Shown: piece after piece, positions 1 through 11,758 of the stretch | Layout of the letters: each line of letters starts with the position of its first letter | Position numbering within the stretch: the first letter of the stretch is position 1 | Source of the DNA: Ottelia alismoides | Taxonomy: Eukaryota > Streptophyta > Magnoliopsida > Alismatales > Hydrocharitaceae | Assembly: GCA_037367405.1 (NCBI GenBank) | Contig: JAZKJV010010133.1 | Span: forward strand, 372,001-436,000 | Length of the DNA: 64,000 bases | Direction of reading: 5' to 3' | The notes under the pieces: generated by a model | The model's input: only the letters and a program-made list of their open reading frames with translations | The model's database searches: none | Told to the model about the DNA's origin: nothing | Translations under genes and position numbers: made by a program

Positions 1-3000
1 ATATAGACAAATACAAAATTGATTTCACTCAAAAATAATGTACAGATAAAAAGTTATGATCTGAATTAAAATCCAAAATCCCAACTTCCCAGACATGTAT
101 CTCCCTAATAAAAGCTTGAAATGCATCAAAATCACCTTTAATTGTATGTAATTAAAAATCATCTATTTAATGGCAGTGGTTTCGCATTTGGCGGAGCTAC
201 GGTTTAAATGTTGAGTTTTGGACCCCTATTGTATACTTGTACAGATTAAAATATTCAATTTATTTGTTATTCTTTATTTTTATAATTTCTTATTTTTATA
301 ATGTTGTAAATATTACTTACAATGCATATGAACATTAAAATCATATTAAATGCCTCAAGAAAATACAAAATTAAATACTTATATATCATATACATAGGTA
401 TAATACATGTATACATACCAATATTATTAATACTTATATCTTATTAAGTATACAAAATACATAAAATAAATTTATGTGTATAAAAGTATTCTATAAATTT
501 ATAAAATAATAAACAAAAATAAATAAATTAAATATACAAAATAAAAATGAAACATAAAAATATATAGATATATGTACCTATAAAGGCTATAAAAGGCAAC
601 TTGTAAATTCATACCTCATAAAAATAATTAAAAATCGTATTAAAATACCTTAGAAAATAACAAATATTTTTTATTTTATAACCTAAAAATAATAAATTCA
701 TTTTCTATTTTACTTGAATTTACAAATCATTTTTGGCGGTTTTTCCTGGTTGGTCCACGTAGACCAACCAGGTGCCTCTAGGTGTTGACCAGCGGGTCAA
801 CTCTCTGACCCGCCACTTGTGCACCTGTCAGAGTTGAATTTTGACCCGTTTTCTCGCTTTTTCCGAGGATAGCCCTTTCATCTTTTCGCCTATCGACGTT
901 CATGACTTTTGATCCCCATTCATCGAGGATAGACGCCCAAGGTTAATCTTGGGGCGTGGATCATCGATGCGAGCCCGCTTCCTCGTTCTTTTCGCTCACT
1001 TGGACAACCATTCAAATAGGCATCTCCCCCTTCTTTTCGAATTTGAACCCCATTTTTGTCCCGTCTTATCCACTTTCCTTGCACCACAGCTGGCTGGAGG
1101 TGACAGCTCCAGATCTAGCCAACCAGGGCGGAGTGTCGACGCGGATTCGGGTGTGTTTCACCGACTCCGACGAGCCCCGCCTTCGAGGTATCTTCTAACT
1201 CATGTTCACCCCTTTGAGGTGTCTATTTTTCTCCATTTTTCTTCGCATCTTGTTCGCCTTCTCTTTAGGAATCGAGTACACCCCTCATCTTAAATCCAGA
1301 TCCATAGGAAAACCTTTCACGACTCCCTCGTCGGAGCTTGCTCCGGCGAGCATCCCTTTTGTCGTCTACCGTCATTTTCGCCCATTGAGGGGTCAGGGCA
1401 TTTTCCCCCTGACTCTTTCACTGTCCTTTGCAGGTACCTGGAGCAACAAACATATTTGGAGGCGATTTTCACCCCTCGCCGGAGACACCTGGGGCCTCCA
1501 TTCTCCTCCGACGTCGTGGAGGATCCCCAGTGGTCCCCATCGCTTTTTGAGCTCCCCAGCACCGAGAGCAGGCCCTGCAGGTGACGCCTGGCATTTTAGG
1601 AGCCACAACGCATGCCGGAGGAGGATGCCACGGCCAGAGGAAGCTCGCACCGGCGACCCTTCCTCCATGTTCAACCATCGTTAGTCCTCGTCGTCGGATC
1701 AAGATCTTCGCCCAGGCATAGCAGAAGCCGTCCGATCTCCCCACGCGCCACCGTCAGATCAACCAGAGATCTTCTAATCTCAGTCGTCGATCGCAAAGCA
1801 GCATCGTGCAACTGGATCTCGCTACGTGGATAAGTGAAAGCTTTGCCACCGTCCGAACGATCCTTCGTGGGTATTTTGCGCACTTACTCGCGAAATTTTG
1901 TATTTAAAATTTAAGACTCAAACTTTCCTCTGCCGTTTAAACATTTTGTAAAATTTGCATTTAGCCCTCCCCCCTTAGTTTGTAATATTGCATATTAGTC
2001 CTCGCCAGGTTACGTGCTCTACGCACGTGACTTGGCATTTTTGCAACACATACCCAGGAGACTTTTCATATTTATATTTATTCTTAAATATTTTATATAC
2101 AGTTTCATAATTCTGGACATTTTACGTGTTAGCCCTTAGCTTTGTCGTAATTACTGTTTGGCTCTTGACAGTTCACGTGCGCAGGCACGTGTGTAGGGGA
2201 ATTTTGCAAACTTAACCTTGTTGCTTTAGCTATTCATTTTTAGTCCAGTAAAGTTTTTATTCAGTTGTATATTTGTGGGAAATTTGCACAAAGGCCACTA
2301 CAGTTTCTATTATTCACACAAATACCCCTGCTAGGCCTTGTGTTTTTGTATGCTTTCCTATTTATTGCATGCATCTATAACACCCCAAAATTCTCAAAAA
2401 ATTAGGTTAAGCTCCTATTGCATTATAGATTCACATCATATTTTTGTTTTGCATTTTTATTGCATTGTCATATTTATTAAAAATCAAAATCATGCATTTT
2501 TGCTATTGTTTGCATTCGAAAATACCTAAAAATTATAAAAACTCCTGTAAAAATTCCAAAAAAATCACCTTTTGTATATGTCAGTGACTTTTATCTCCAG
2601 ACCAAAAATCATTAAAAATTTCAAAACAAAAACCCTCAAAATTGGAAAACTTTAAAAATCTTCAAAAAAATATTAAAAATCCATAAAAAATCCTAAAAAT
2701 GCAATCTCAGTTTCTGTAGTTTTCTTATTTTATTGCCTTTATTTCAAAACTAATTTGAGGAATTTTGGATACTATTTGCTTTTTTTAATCCTCATTTTAA
2801 TTTCGGCCAGCAATTTTATTTACTGTTTTTAGTATTTTTGAATTTAAAAATACCAAAAAAATTCAGAATAATCTGTAAAATCACAAAAACATCTAAAATT
2901 TATAAAAAGACCAAAAACATTTCATTTTCTGAATTTTGGTTATTTTTCTCTATTTTTATAAATACTCTATTATTCTCTTTTCTTATATTGTGTTTATATT

Positions 3001-3335
3001 TTGTTTATACAAATATAAAAAATATAAAATATAAAAAGAAATGTAAAAACAGTAAATTAAAAATCAAAATATAAAAATATAAAATATAAAATTAAAAAAT
3101 TAATTAAATTAAAAAATTAAAAACCCACAAAAAATTGCATATTGGTAGGCACTTGATCACATCAATTTTTGCACATTTTGCCTCAACCTATCTTGCTTGC
3201 TCCCTGTGTTCGACCTCTACACACTTGCACACTATACACATTGTTGTAGAGTTATAACAAATTTTAACTCCACTTCTATTTTTATTGTTTGATTTGATTG
3301 TCGTGGGTTAATTGTTGAATTTAGCCGGGATTCAT
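1..3335 (+). repeat. 5' LTR of Athila A (left end outside window)
   Basis: Very AT-rich at 1-720, GC-rich at about 730-1850, and A/T-rich again to about 3335. The same three-part layout appears in the LTRs of Athila C and D. The first 60 bases resemble the reverse complement of about 40090-40170 in the LTR of C, so the left end is cut within the U3-like part. A short motif with TGTGTTCGACCTC near 3206 recurs near the 3' end of the B, C and D LTRs. The right end is approximate because no clean CA terminus or primer site follows. The open frames in 949-1833 lie on both strands and match no protein known to me. Confidence 0.75.
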
Positions 3336-3369
3336 TGAGGGTCACCGCAGCGACTTCTGTCTTCGCCTT

Positions 3370-4097
3370 GTGTGAGACATTTAGACCCTCGTGATTCTCG
3401 GTCGAATCAGCCACCAAGAAGGATCATTTCCCACTGCCTTTTATTAATTAGATTATAGAGAGGCTAGATGGAAGAGTCACTATTGTTTCCTTGACCGGTA
3501 CTCCGGCTATAATCAGGTTGCCATAGAGCCCGAAGACCAGAACAAGATGACATTCACCTGTCCGTTTGGGACTTATGCTTTCAGACGGATGCCATTTGGT
3601 CTATGTAACGCTTCGGCGACATTCCAAACATGCATGTTGTCCATCTTCTTGGACATGGTGGGTGACTTCTTAGAGGTCTTCATGGACGATTTCTTGGTCT
3701 ATGGAGACGGGGTTGATGCTTATCTTGATTGCCTAGATCGACTGCTTCAACGTTTGAGGTGCATCTTGTTTTATCTTGGGAGAAGAGTCACTTCATGGTG
3801 ACTTAGGGGATTGTGCTTGGTCATATCATCTCCAACAGGGCCACGGAGTTTGATCCAACCAAGGTGGATATCATTAGGAAACTCAATCGACCGTCCAACC
3901 TGCTGCAGTTGCAGTCTTTTCTGGGGCACGTCGGTTTCTACCGATGTTTTATTCACGACTTCAATAGGATTGTCCGACTGCTCACTGATCTACTGATGAA
4001 GGACACCAAGTTCATTGTAGATGATAAGTGTCTTTCATTGTTCGAGACTCTCAAGAACCTAGTTGTTGAGGCTCATGTCCTTCAACTGCCTCATTGA
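3370..4097 (+). pseudogene. Athila A reverse transcriptase remnant
   Basis: Reverse transcriptase of the gag-pol polyprotein, which would copy genomic RNA into cDNA. The first recognisable residues are the KKDHFPLPF motif near 3412, followed by a stop and a frameshift. A long open piece at 3547-3801 carries the finger and palm core: FTCPFGTYAFRRMPFGLCNA and then FMDD, the Athila form of the catalytic YxDD box. A frameshift near 3800 moves to the frame at 3813-4097, which holds the connection segment with SFLGHVGFYR. Everything upstream (gag, protease, the RT N-terminus) is deleted. Clearly non-functional; the family assignment is firm. Confidence 0.88.
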
Positions 4098-4553
4098 TCT
4101 CTCCCATTTGAGATCATGACAGATGCATCCAATTTTATCATAGGGGACGTGCTCGGATAGAGGAGGGATGGTCCACCAGTTGTCCCTCACTATGCTAACT
4201 GTACATTGGATGCCACTCAGCGGAACTATACAATCACGGAGAAAGAGATGCTAGATGTAGTATTTGCCTTGGATAAATTCAGATCATATATTCTTGGATC
4301 CAAAGTGACTATCTATATTGATCATACCGCCATCAGGTATCTCACTGCAAAGAAGGATGCCAAAGCTCGATTGACCAGATGGATCCTTCTACTCCAAGAG
4401 TTTAACATAGAGATTAAGGATAAGCATGGAGTCAAGAATGTGGTGTTAGAACATCTCTCCCATTTGGAAAATCTTGAGGAATCTGAGCAGATTGAGCCAA
4501 TTACAGAGACCTTCCCAGATGTGGTGATCCTAGCTATCGCCTCTCTTCCATGA
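4098..4553 (+). pseudogene. Athila A RNase H remnant
   Basis: Continues RT after a stop at 4095-4097. PFEIMTDAS carries the first catalytic aspartate. The stretch with YTITEKEML and DKFRSYILGSK at 4206-4553 is the classic gypsy RNase H core that removes the RNA strand of the hybrid. A second stop interrupts the motif before the [10 protein letters not shown] segment. The tail HLSHLENLEE leads toward integrase, where the expected PWY motif is damaged by a stop at about 4550. Good residue conservation with the D copy at 49402-49690 supports the call. Confidence 0.86.
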
Positions 4554-4560
4554 TACACCG

Positions 4561-5832
4561 ACATTGTGACTATATCTTGTTGCCAAGAAAGTTCCACAAG
4601 GGTGGCCCAAACAGCGACTTGAGACCTTTCTCGCGAAGTCCAAGTCGTACCATTGGGAGGATCCCATCCTTTATCATCAAAGATGGGATAGTGTCAGGCG
4701 TCGGTGCATTCCTCAGGAGGAGCACTACACTGTCCTCACATATTGCCACAAGCTTGAGGCAGGAGGACATCATTCTGGGTGGAGAACAACACAGAAAGTG
4801 CTCCAATACAACCTAAGGTGGCCTACCCTCTTCAAGGAATCTGATGAATTCGTGAAGAGGTGTACTCACTGTCAGAGGATGGGCACTTGTGGACATCGTC
4901 ATATGATGCCAATGCAGCCCATTCACTTCTGTGAGATTTTTGACGCATGGGGCATCGATTTCGTGGGTCTATTCCCTAAGAGTCAGGGATTCAAGTACAT
5001 TCTGTTAGTTGTTGACTATGTGAGTCGTTGGGATGAGGCCATTCCCACCTGAACCGCAGATGCAAAGACTGTTTGTAGAATTTTGGGGAAGAATATCATT
5101 TCACGAATCAGGATGCCTAGAGTTTTGATATCTGACGGGGGGTCTCATTTTATCAATGATAAGGTAAAGGCTCTTGCTAACAAGTTCAACATAGACCATC
5201 ACGTTGCCACTCCATATCATCCTCAGACCAATGATCTTGTTGAAGTATCGAACAGGGAGATCAAGATGATACTGCAGAAGATAGTCTGCCCAGACCAAAA
5301 GGATTGGTCACAGCTTTTGGACTCGGTCTTGTGGGCATATCAGACTTCCTTCAAGACTCCTTTGGGAATGTCTCCCTTTCGTCTCATTTATGGCAAGCCA
5401 TAACATTTACCTGTTGAGATTAAGCATAAGTCACTATGGGCTATCACTGAGATATTATTAGATCCATAGAGTATAGGTAATCAAAGGAAGGCAGAACTAG
5501 CAGCTCTAGAGGAGCTTAGAGATACAACCTTCTTGAGTAGCCTACAATATAAGGAGCGAGTAAAGATATGACATGATTTTCATATCAGTCATAAATAGAC
5601 TGAGCCAGATCAAAGAGTATGGTTGTTCGATGCCAGGCTTATATTATTTCTAGGGAAATTGCAGAGTAAGTGGAAAGGACCATACCTGGTCCTAAAGGTA
5701 CATGACAATGGAAGTATCGACATATCTGAGATGTCATCTGAGCCCACCTTTCGCGTTAACGGTCAGTGCCTCAAGCCATATCTAGATCATGATTCATTGA
5801 TCGTTGTCATTTCCCCGATTCATTTTGCATGA
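4561..5832 (+). pseudogene. Athila A integrase remnant
   Basis: Integrase would insert the cDNA into the host chromosome. The N-terminal zinc-binding part (about 4680-4880) is split over frames, but HCQRMG is visible at about 4867-4884. The core is readable: GIDFVG (first Asp), ISDGGSHF (second Asp) and LVEVSNRE (Glu). Exactly 35 residues separate the second Asp from the Glu, the canonical D,D-35-E. A stop near 5050 and another just after 5400 break the frame. The C-terminal part at 5623-5832 keeps the KWKGPYLV (GPY/F-like) and RVNGQCLKPY motifs. The catalytic triad survives in an element that lost gag and protease. Confidence 0.88.
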
Positions 5833-5961
5833 GATGTGGTCTTTGACTCACATCATTTGCATCTCATGCCTGATTATCACCTTCTTCCTCCCTTTTATAG
5901 ATACAGATGTCCATATCACACATTCTTTTGTATAACACCCCATTTGCATCTTATGATTAGG

Positions 5962-6315
5962 CTATACTTATGGTGTACTTTACCCTAAGTAGAGGGGGTG
6001 TCAGATTTTTTTATTATTCTTTTGATTCTTTTTACCTTTGTTTTGCAGCCTATACTTAGGGATATTTTACCCTAAGTATAGGGGAGGTAGACCCTGTACA
6101 TTCTAACCCTTGGTTTCCCCTTGTGTACAGACTCTATACTTAGGATTACATGATCTTAGGTATAGGGGGATCACCGAATTCTATTCTTTTATTCATCGTT
6201 GTAGTATAGCCTTTGTTTTCTCTTCCCAATACTAAGCATGATTTCTGTCTTCTTCATCGCTCTTTGATCACTTTGAGGACATCGTTCGAGCTAAGTATAG
6301 GAGGTGCATTATATA
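5962..6315 (+). repeat. Array of PPT-like hairpins after integrase (Athila A)
   Basis: Three hairpins spaced about 85 bp apart begin near 5962, 6049 and 6133. The central one (6049-6082) has perfect 13-bp arms, CCTATACTTAGGG and its complement, around an 8-nt loop. The outer two are imperfect. A fourth, wider pairing joins the AATACTAAGC motif near 6229 with GCTAAGTATAGG near 6291. Each 3' arm continues into G-rich sequence (TATAGGGG) resembling a polypurine tract. The same array occurs in Athila D (47571-47813) and C (59233-59457). Confidence 0.8.
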
Positions 6316-7878
6316 TTACATATATACTTTTGCCATAACTCGTACTTTGTGTGAGTGTGTTAATAAATAAAATGGCTAAAATCGAAAGCTTAAAAATCAC
6401 AACATTTTAAAAGTTTCCCATGCATAAAATTCTTTCTTGCAAATACATAGTTGATTATAAAAAATATTTCTGTACAAATATTTGCAAAAATGATTTGTTT
6501 GTAAAATTTATGTAAATATTTTTGTATCAAAATTATGTATATAGTACAACATTTTTGTAAAATATTTGAAAAATGAAAGTTTGCAAAAACCCTTATGTAA
6601 ATGTTTGTAAATAGTTTGCAAAACTTCTGCATTCATGCATGCATTCAAACATTTTAAGAAATTTTGCAAAAGATTTTGCATAAAAAGATTTTTGTATATA
6701 TTTGTTTATTCTTCTGAATCATAGTTGACATTTAAACTAGTCTCGAATAAAATTGGAAAATGGAGCTTGGTTAAGACCTTAATCCACCTAATTCTCAGAG
6801 GAACCATATAGGATTTGGGGTTAAGACTTTTTAGGTCCATTAGTGACTTAATTCTTTGAGTCCGCTAGGCTATGTTCACATGTAATCTTGATGAGCTAAG
6901 TAGAACACTTAACAAAGCACTCATGACTCTCATAGACAATGACTTTACTTGGACCAACACTTTACACATAGCTCTCCACGGATGAGATGGTGAGGAGACA
7001 GTTTTTCTTGGCTTGGGGTAGCATACGAGGGTAGAACTTCTAGGAAGAACCTCTCGTCTTCCTTTAGGGAGGGAAGTGCATCTCAACTTGGTCTGGCGGT
7101 GTTGAGGTCTAAAGAGAGGAGTTGTGGGTTGCAATAATGCTTCAAAAGAGGGATAGTCTACTGGCTCAAGAAGAAAAAGTCCTTACGTATATGTTGCACC
7201 ATGTAGATAAGTTGTACATATGCACATCAAAAAAATGTGCAAAATCAAGAAAAACTTCAAAAAAATGGGCATGCCTTGATAGAAAATAAAATGCCTATCG
7301 AAGTGTATATAGTCAAATAAAGCAAAGCTTATGTATTACACCTTCTCATCACATGAAGCTTGCAGCGGGAGACTTAGCTACATTGGTTGGGCTCCCAGGG
7401 ATATGTGGCTATACTGGCCATGGTTCATTCTCTTCTTTCCCCCTCTTCTTGAGCCGGTTGAACATGAACTTAGAAGGGAATACCTCACTCCTCAAGGAAA
7501 GAGCTGCTAGACTGAGGAATTAGAGTTACCTTGTTGAGGGAGGTTGTTTCTTTATCATTTCCAATGTGGGGACCTACATATCACTTACACCGTAAAAGAA
7601 AAGATACATGGTCATTAGAGTTTGTGTATGTAGACTCATTCTAATCTGGATTATTGAAGAATCATGACCATAGAATGGTGGAACTTAGAGGTTGTTGAGT
7701 CTTAAACCTAGATCCCAATAAGGTTCTGACAAAATAACAATCCAAAGGTCTGACTGAGCTCCATGCTTCAATTTAATGAAGGCAAGTTCAATAATCAACC
7801 TTGAATCTCCTTCTTTTTCTTTTCTTCTCTTTTTCACTTCTTTTTTAAATAAGTGTTTGCTAAGGGACTAGCAATGGT
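6316..7878 (+). other. Athila A 3' noncoding region between hairpin array and PPT
   Basis: No coding potential seen. The stretch is collinear with inverted sequence in C (40576-42520) and D (46054-47450), so it is a real part of the family and not captured host DNA. It includes AT-rich TTTGCAAA-type sequence at 6380-6720, a conserved stretch at 6720-6870 and the 48-bp block at 7123-7170. Another shared motif at about 7470-7510 contains GGAATACCTCACTCCTCAAG. Athila relatives can carry an env-like ORF here; none is visible in any copy in this window. Confidence 0.75.
7123..7170 (+). repeat. 48-bp strongly conserved Athila 3' block, copy in A
   Basis: The reverse complement of this segment is identical over 48 bases to 41262-41309 (Athila C) and differs at one base from 46679-46726 (Athila D). 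It begins TGTGGGTTGCAATAATGC in element orientation. It lies about 0.7 kb before the PPT in all three copies. Confidence 0.85.
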
Positions 7879-7894
7879 AAAGAATAGGGGAGAG
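7879..7894 (+). other. Polypurine tract of Athila A (approximate)
   Basis: AAAGAATAGGGGAGAG directly precedes the inferred 3' LTR. The upstream GGGACTAGCAA motif matches the reverse complement of the corresponding position in C next to its PPT. This is the expected second-strand primer. Confidence 0.6.
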
Positions 7895-10057
7895 ATATAT
7901 CATTGATTCTCACTCTTTATTCTTTTATTTTAGCTATTTATCTTGGCAAAGCATCGTGTAAATAGGTGTAAATACAATAAGTTAGCATTCATCATGCATG
8001 TGTTAATATTATACAATTAGCATGTATTTCTGCAAAAATAAAAAAAAAGGAAAAGAAAAGGGAAGGAGGTATTTAGAATGAATATATAGTGACCCGAATC
8101 TCAAGAGATGGTCAAGCCTTGACCTAATCGCCAAATAAAATAAGTAGAGAGAGATAGGTCCTACTTTGTATTATACATATGAACTATATATGTAAATAAA
8201 TGTTTTTGACTAAAATAAAATTAAATTATTATTTTACCGCCTTGTACATATTTCTATTACTAGGATAAAAATATAATAATAATCAAATAAAAATAAATTA
8301 AAATAAAAATAAAATAAAAACCTCCTCACTTGTTCAAAGCACATGTACATATATCACATCATCGATTTATTTTAAACCTGTAAATAACTCATAACAATAA
8401 AATAAAATTTTCTTTATACTCCTAAAATCATTTTGAAAATAAATAAAATATAAATTAGGGTATTTGTATAAAAATAATAAAATAAAAATTATTGTACATA
8501 ATACATAAGTATATTATACATGTATGTAATCATATATACTGTATAGACACTACTATTTATCATAAAATTAATTAAAGATTATAGAAAAGAGTTTGGAAAA
8601 TAACATACACTTTTTATTTTGAACACTTTTTATTTTAAAACCATTCATTATTTTTATTGATTTTATAAAAAATTTGTAAATTCGGATTTTCTTATTGGTT
8701 AATGGCAGTTGTTGACCCGCGGTCAACGTCCCCCCCGTCCCGGGTCAGAGCCGTATCGTGTTCGCCAGAGCCATTTCTCCGCATTTCCCCGACCGAACCC
8801 AGTCACATCTGGCTCCGATTTTCTCTCGAGCCTTCTCCTAGGATGTACGACCCTCGCGGATCCCAAGGAAGCCACGCATCTTCATAAGGTTGCGCACTCT
8901 CACCCGATCATTCCAGCCTTCTGGGAAGCCTATAAAGCATTGACTCTGCCTCCACAGTCTGGAACTACGTTCCTCACTCCCATCTCAATCCTTAGAAACC
9001 TCCAGGTGAGTGACAGCTGCTCAGAGCATCCTTTGGAGCTTGGTTTGGTGCAGTGACGATGCAACTCAGCTACTTGGCCAGAGTCCTCCGCCGCGTCTAG
9101 CCACCCTACCTTCCGCAGCACGGTTGAGGCCATCACCTCGACGCTCGCCTTCGCTTAAAGTTTAGGAGCTTCTCTGACCCTTCAGGTACCTATCCAATCC
9201 TCCGCATTTTCCCTTTTGATTCCATCTATCCATTTCACCCCACCGCCGTCTATTCATTTCGATCGCTAGGCTTGGAGCCCGACACCCACATCCCTCCGTT
9301 CCAATTGAATCCTCGTTTCATCGCTCATCTTTGTGTGCATTCTGATCCCCCTTAGCTTTGACCCTAAGGTCGAGATTAAGGTCGCAACTCCCTACCTTCA
9401 TCTTCGTCAAGAGTCAAGCTCCATTCCCCTCCACTTCTCTTGTCTTCATTTGCAATAAACCCTCGTCGGAGCTACGCCTCCGAGCGGTGTACCCGCTGTA
9501 GGTGTTGGTTCGCAAAGAGGATTACCTGTGGACACCCAGCTGCTCAGGCAGAGCACCTCCAAGAGGATCTTGACCACCGCGCCCATCTGACCATCGTCAC
9601 CTCCATTGGAGCCATCCAGTGGATGCGGAGCACTCTCATGATCGAGCAGGACCTATTGGTGGGCTCATCGGAGCAGTGGATTGCATCCATTGCCCGATCG
9701 AAGTTCACCCATGGTCTATTCTTATCACACCCTCCTCGGCTGTCGGATGAATCCTTCATCTGCCAAATTCCATCTCAGCCACCGACAGCAGCAGTCTTCC
9801 AACTATTGGATCTGACACCATCCGACCGCACGTCCCCTACATTCTCTGGCCGTGATATCTGCAGCGTCAGAAGATCATGCCCGTACATATCGCATACGCC
9901 CGAGCCGCCACGTGTCCCCATGTGCCCCGCATGCCTACGAAGGGTATATTTCCCTTTTATCCTTGTCTTTCTCCGTATTTACCTTTAGTCCAGAAAATAA
10001 AAGTGTAGTTTAAACATTTATAGGGGGGACCTTGTAGTTTGAGTAATTTGCATAAGG
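7895..10057 (+). repeat. 3' LTR of Athila A, truncated by copia-1
   Basis: The start is inferred from the PPT; the terminal TG is degraded. AT-rich sequence to about 8700 is followed by a GC-rich segment (8700-9950) with the same bisected GTTGACC repeat as the 5' LTR and a TATA box at 8931. It ends within the region equivalent to about 2000 in the 5' LTR, where copia-1 leader sequence begins. Open frames such as 9440-9988 fall inside this GC-rich transcribed part and are taken as chance. Confidence 0.75.
8931..8937 (+). promoter_or_regulatory. Candidate LTR TATA box (Athila A 3' LTR)
   Basis: TATAAAG stands about 230 bp into the GC-rich block. A TATA-like element sits at the equivalent place in C (38984-38991) and, weaker, in D. 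The corresponding site in the 5' LTR near 1008 is degraded. Confidence 0.5.
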
Positions 10058-11743
10058 GTATATATTTATATAATTTACTTTGATTTAGGAATTTTTATAT
10101 CAAAGTTGTCTTGCCATGTCAACAATGAAAGTTCATTCCCTTAATCACTTTCAATGTAAGAGATATACTTACCATTATATCTCATCAAGATCTGGGATCT
10201 CCTCTTTATCTTTGTTACATCCCAATAATATGAGAAACTGCAACTCCAATAAAGAGAAGTGGGAACACATTCCGCCTTGCAAGTCCAACTTGCATTTCCC
10301 AATTCGGTCTTTAAAGCCCGGGCCCACCACCCCTAAGGTGATGTTGACCCGTCATCAATTGAACCAACCGTCAACAGGAATAGAACTCGCTATGCGCAAT
10401 CCAATATCGCCCCAATAATATGAGGATCCGATATTGGGGTCACTACGCATACGGCCTTACTCTTTCGAGAAGCAAAGAGTCCGATCCAGATGCGCTTGTA
10501 CATAGGAGCTGTCACTTCGTACATGCGTCTCCTATATACAATCCCTGGCAACGGAAACCCTTCGCCTTGACGGGAGACCATGGATGTCACTTATGTGATC
10601 CTCCACCTCTTATTCAAATTTAATTAATTACTATGAATCACATTCATATAATTAATTCTTCCAAGGGAATTATTAACTCTAATCATATTAGAGTATTCTC
10701 AATTGGATATAATTAACTTAATCATATTAAATTAATTATCAATCCAATTTAATAAATCAAACTTAATTTTATGCTTGAATATATATATATATATGATATT
10801 ATTCTCAAAGTACGTATTAATTCATATTTTAATAATTAGAAAAATACATCATAATCCCTCGGACATTATTCCGGCCCTACCCGCTGTCATGGCCAGTACC
10901 GGCAGGAGTGGGACGGACCGCATACGTTGCAACCTGCTACCCCAGCGATCCCCGACTAGACACCATATCCGCCTCGGGAAAGGATAATGCCAAATTGATT
11001 AATTTGTACTTGAGATGATCATCGGTTCTTCAACCGAAATTATACCATATAGTAATCAAAACAATTTTGATTATAAGGAAGTTTGCTAGACAAATTCCCA
11101 ATCCTATTCAAGCAAGAAGTTTGATGATTGTGATACCAATTAAGACTTAGATCAAATCTAATCAATTAATTGGTTGAGGCCAAGTCAATTAAGGAAATAA
11201 TCATCTTCTAATATTTATCAAATATTTTCCATAATTATTTCATGAAATTAAGAATTAATTTCACTAATTGACAATCACATGGTTCTTGATTAGGAAAGTA
11301 GTTTCAGCAGTGACCCCTACTTACTAAAATTAGCATATCTCAATCAATTTAAATCCAAATTAAGCAAAATAAGTTTCCATAATTTGCTAACTTGATTTAC
11401 AACATAACCTATGTGATTTGCACGTATTTCGAGGCATCTCTAAACAGTAATCAACTCTTTAATTACGTTAAGATTCGCAGTTCCCGTAACAGTGAATACA
11501 TGTTCATTAAAACTACCATATCGAGAGCATACAAAATCCGATTTACGCAAACTCAGATCCTATGGTTTCCTTATTTAATGAGGAACAAAATCCAAGTATT
11601 AAATTCGTGTTTAAACAATTTAAACAGTGCCGAATTTATTTACTAAACAGATCTGCGAAATCAAATGCGAAGAAAACTTTCGCGACCTTAACGAACCCAA
11701 GTCGTCCTCGGTTAGCGAATCATATTCAAAACCGTCGACCTAA

Positions 11744-11756
11744 GGATCTGATACCA
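11744..11756 (-). other. Primer binding site of copia-1 (initiator Met tRNA)
   Basis: On the minus strand it reads TGGTATCAGATCC, one base off the usual plant copia initiator-Met primer site. It is 2 bp inside the LTR end, as expected for the minus-strand primer. Confidence 0.85.
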
Positions 11757-11758
11757 CT

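Larger units (their letters stand above)
1..10057 (+). mobile_element. Athila-type Ty3/gypsy retrotransposon A, decayed, truncated at both ends
   Basis: Order on the plus strand: 5' LTR (its start lies outside the window), pol remnant (RT, RNase H, IN), hairpin array, conserved 3' noncoding region, PPT-like tract, partial 3' LTR. The 5' LTR (1 to about 3335) and the 3' LTR (from about 7895) share a GC-rich block, near 780 and near 8710, where a bisected GTTGACC-type repeat is recognisable. Primer site, leader, gag and protease are missing, so the LTR runs almost directly into RT. The 3' LTR ends at a junction with copia-1 near 10057. Pol has many stops and frameshifts, so this is an old, immobile copy. 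The Athila assignment rests on the integrase and RT motifs, not on a search. Confidence 0.85.

Noticed and set aside
949..1883. Several overlapping open frames (114, 160, 93 and 91 codons) on both strands
   Set aside because: They lie in the GC-rich part of the Athila A LTR, overlap each other on both strands and show no recognisable motif.
5962..6315. Hairpins as a CRISPR array or MITEs
   Set aside because: Arms vary, the units are palindromic, spacing is only roughly regular, no spacers or target duplications exist, and the array is at the same place in three retrotransposons.
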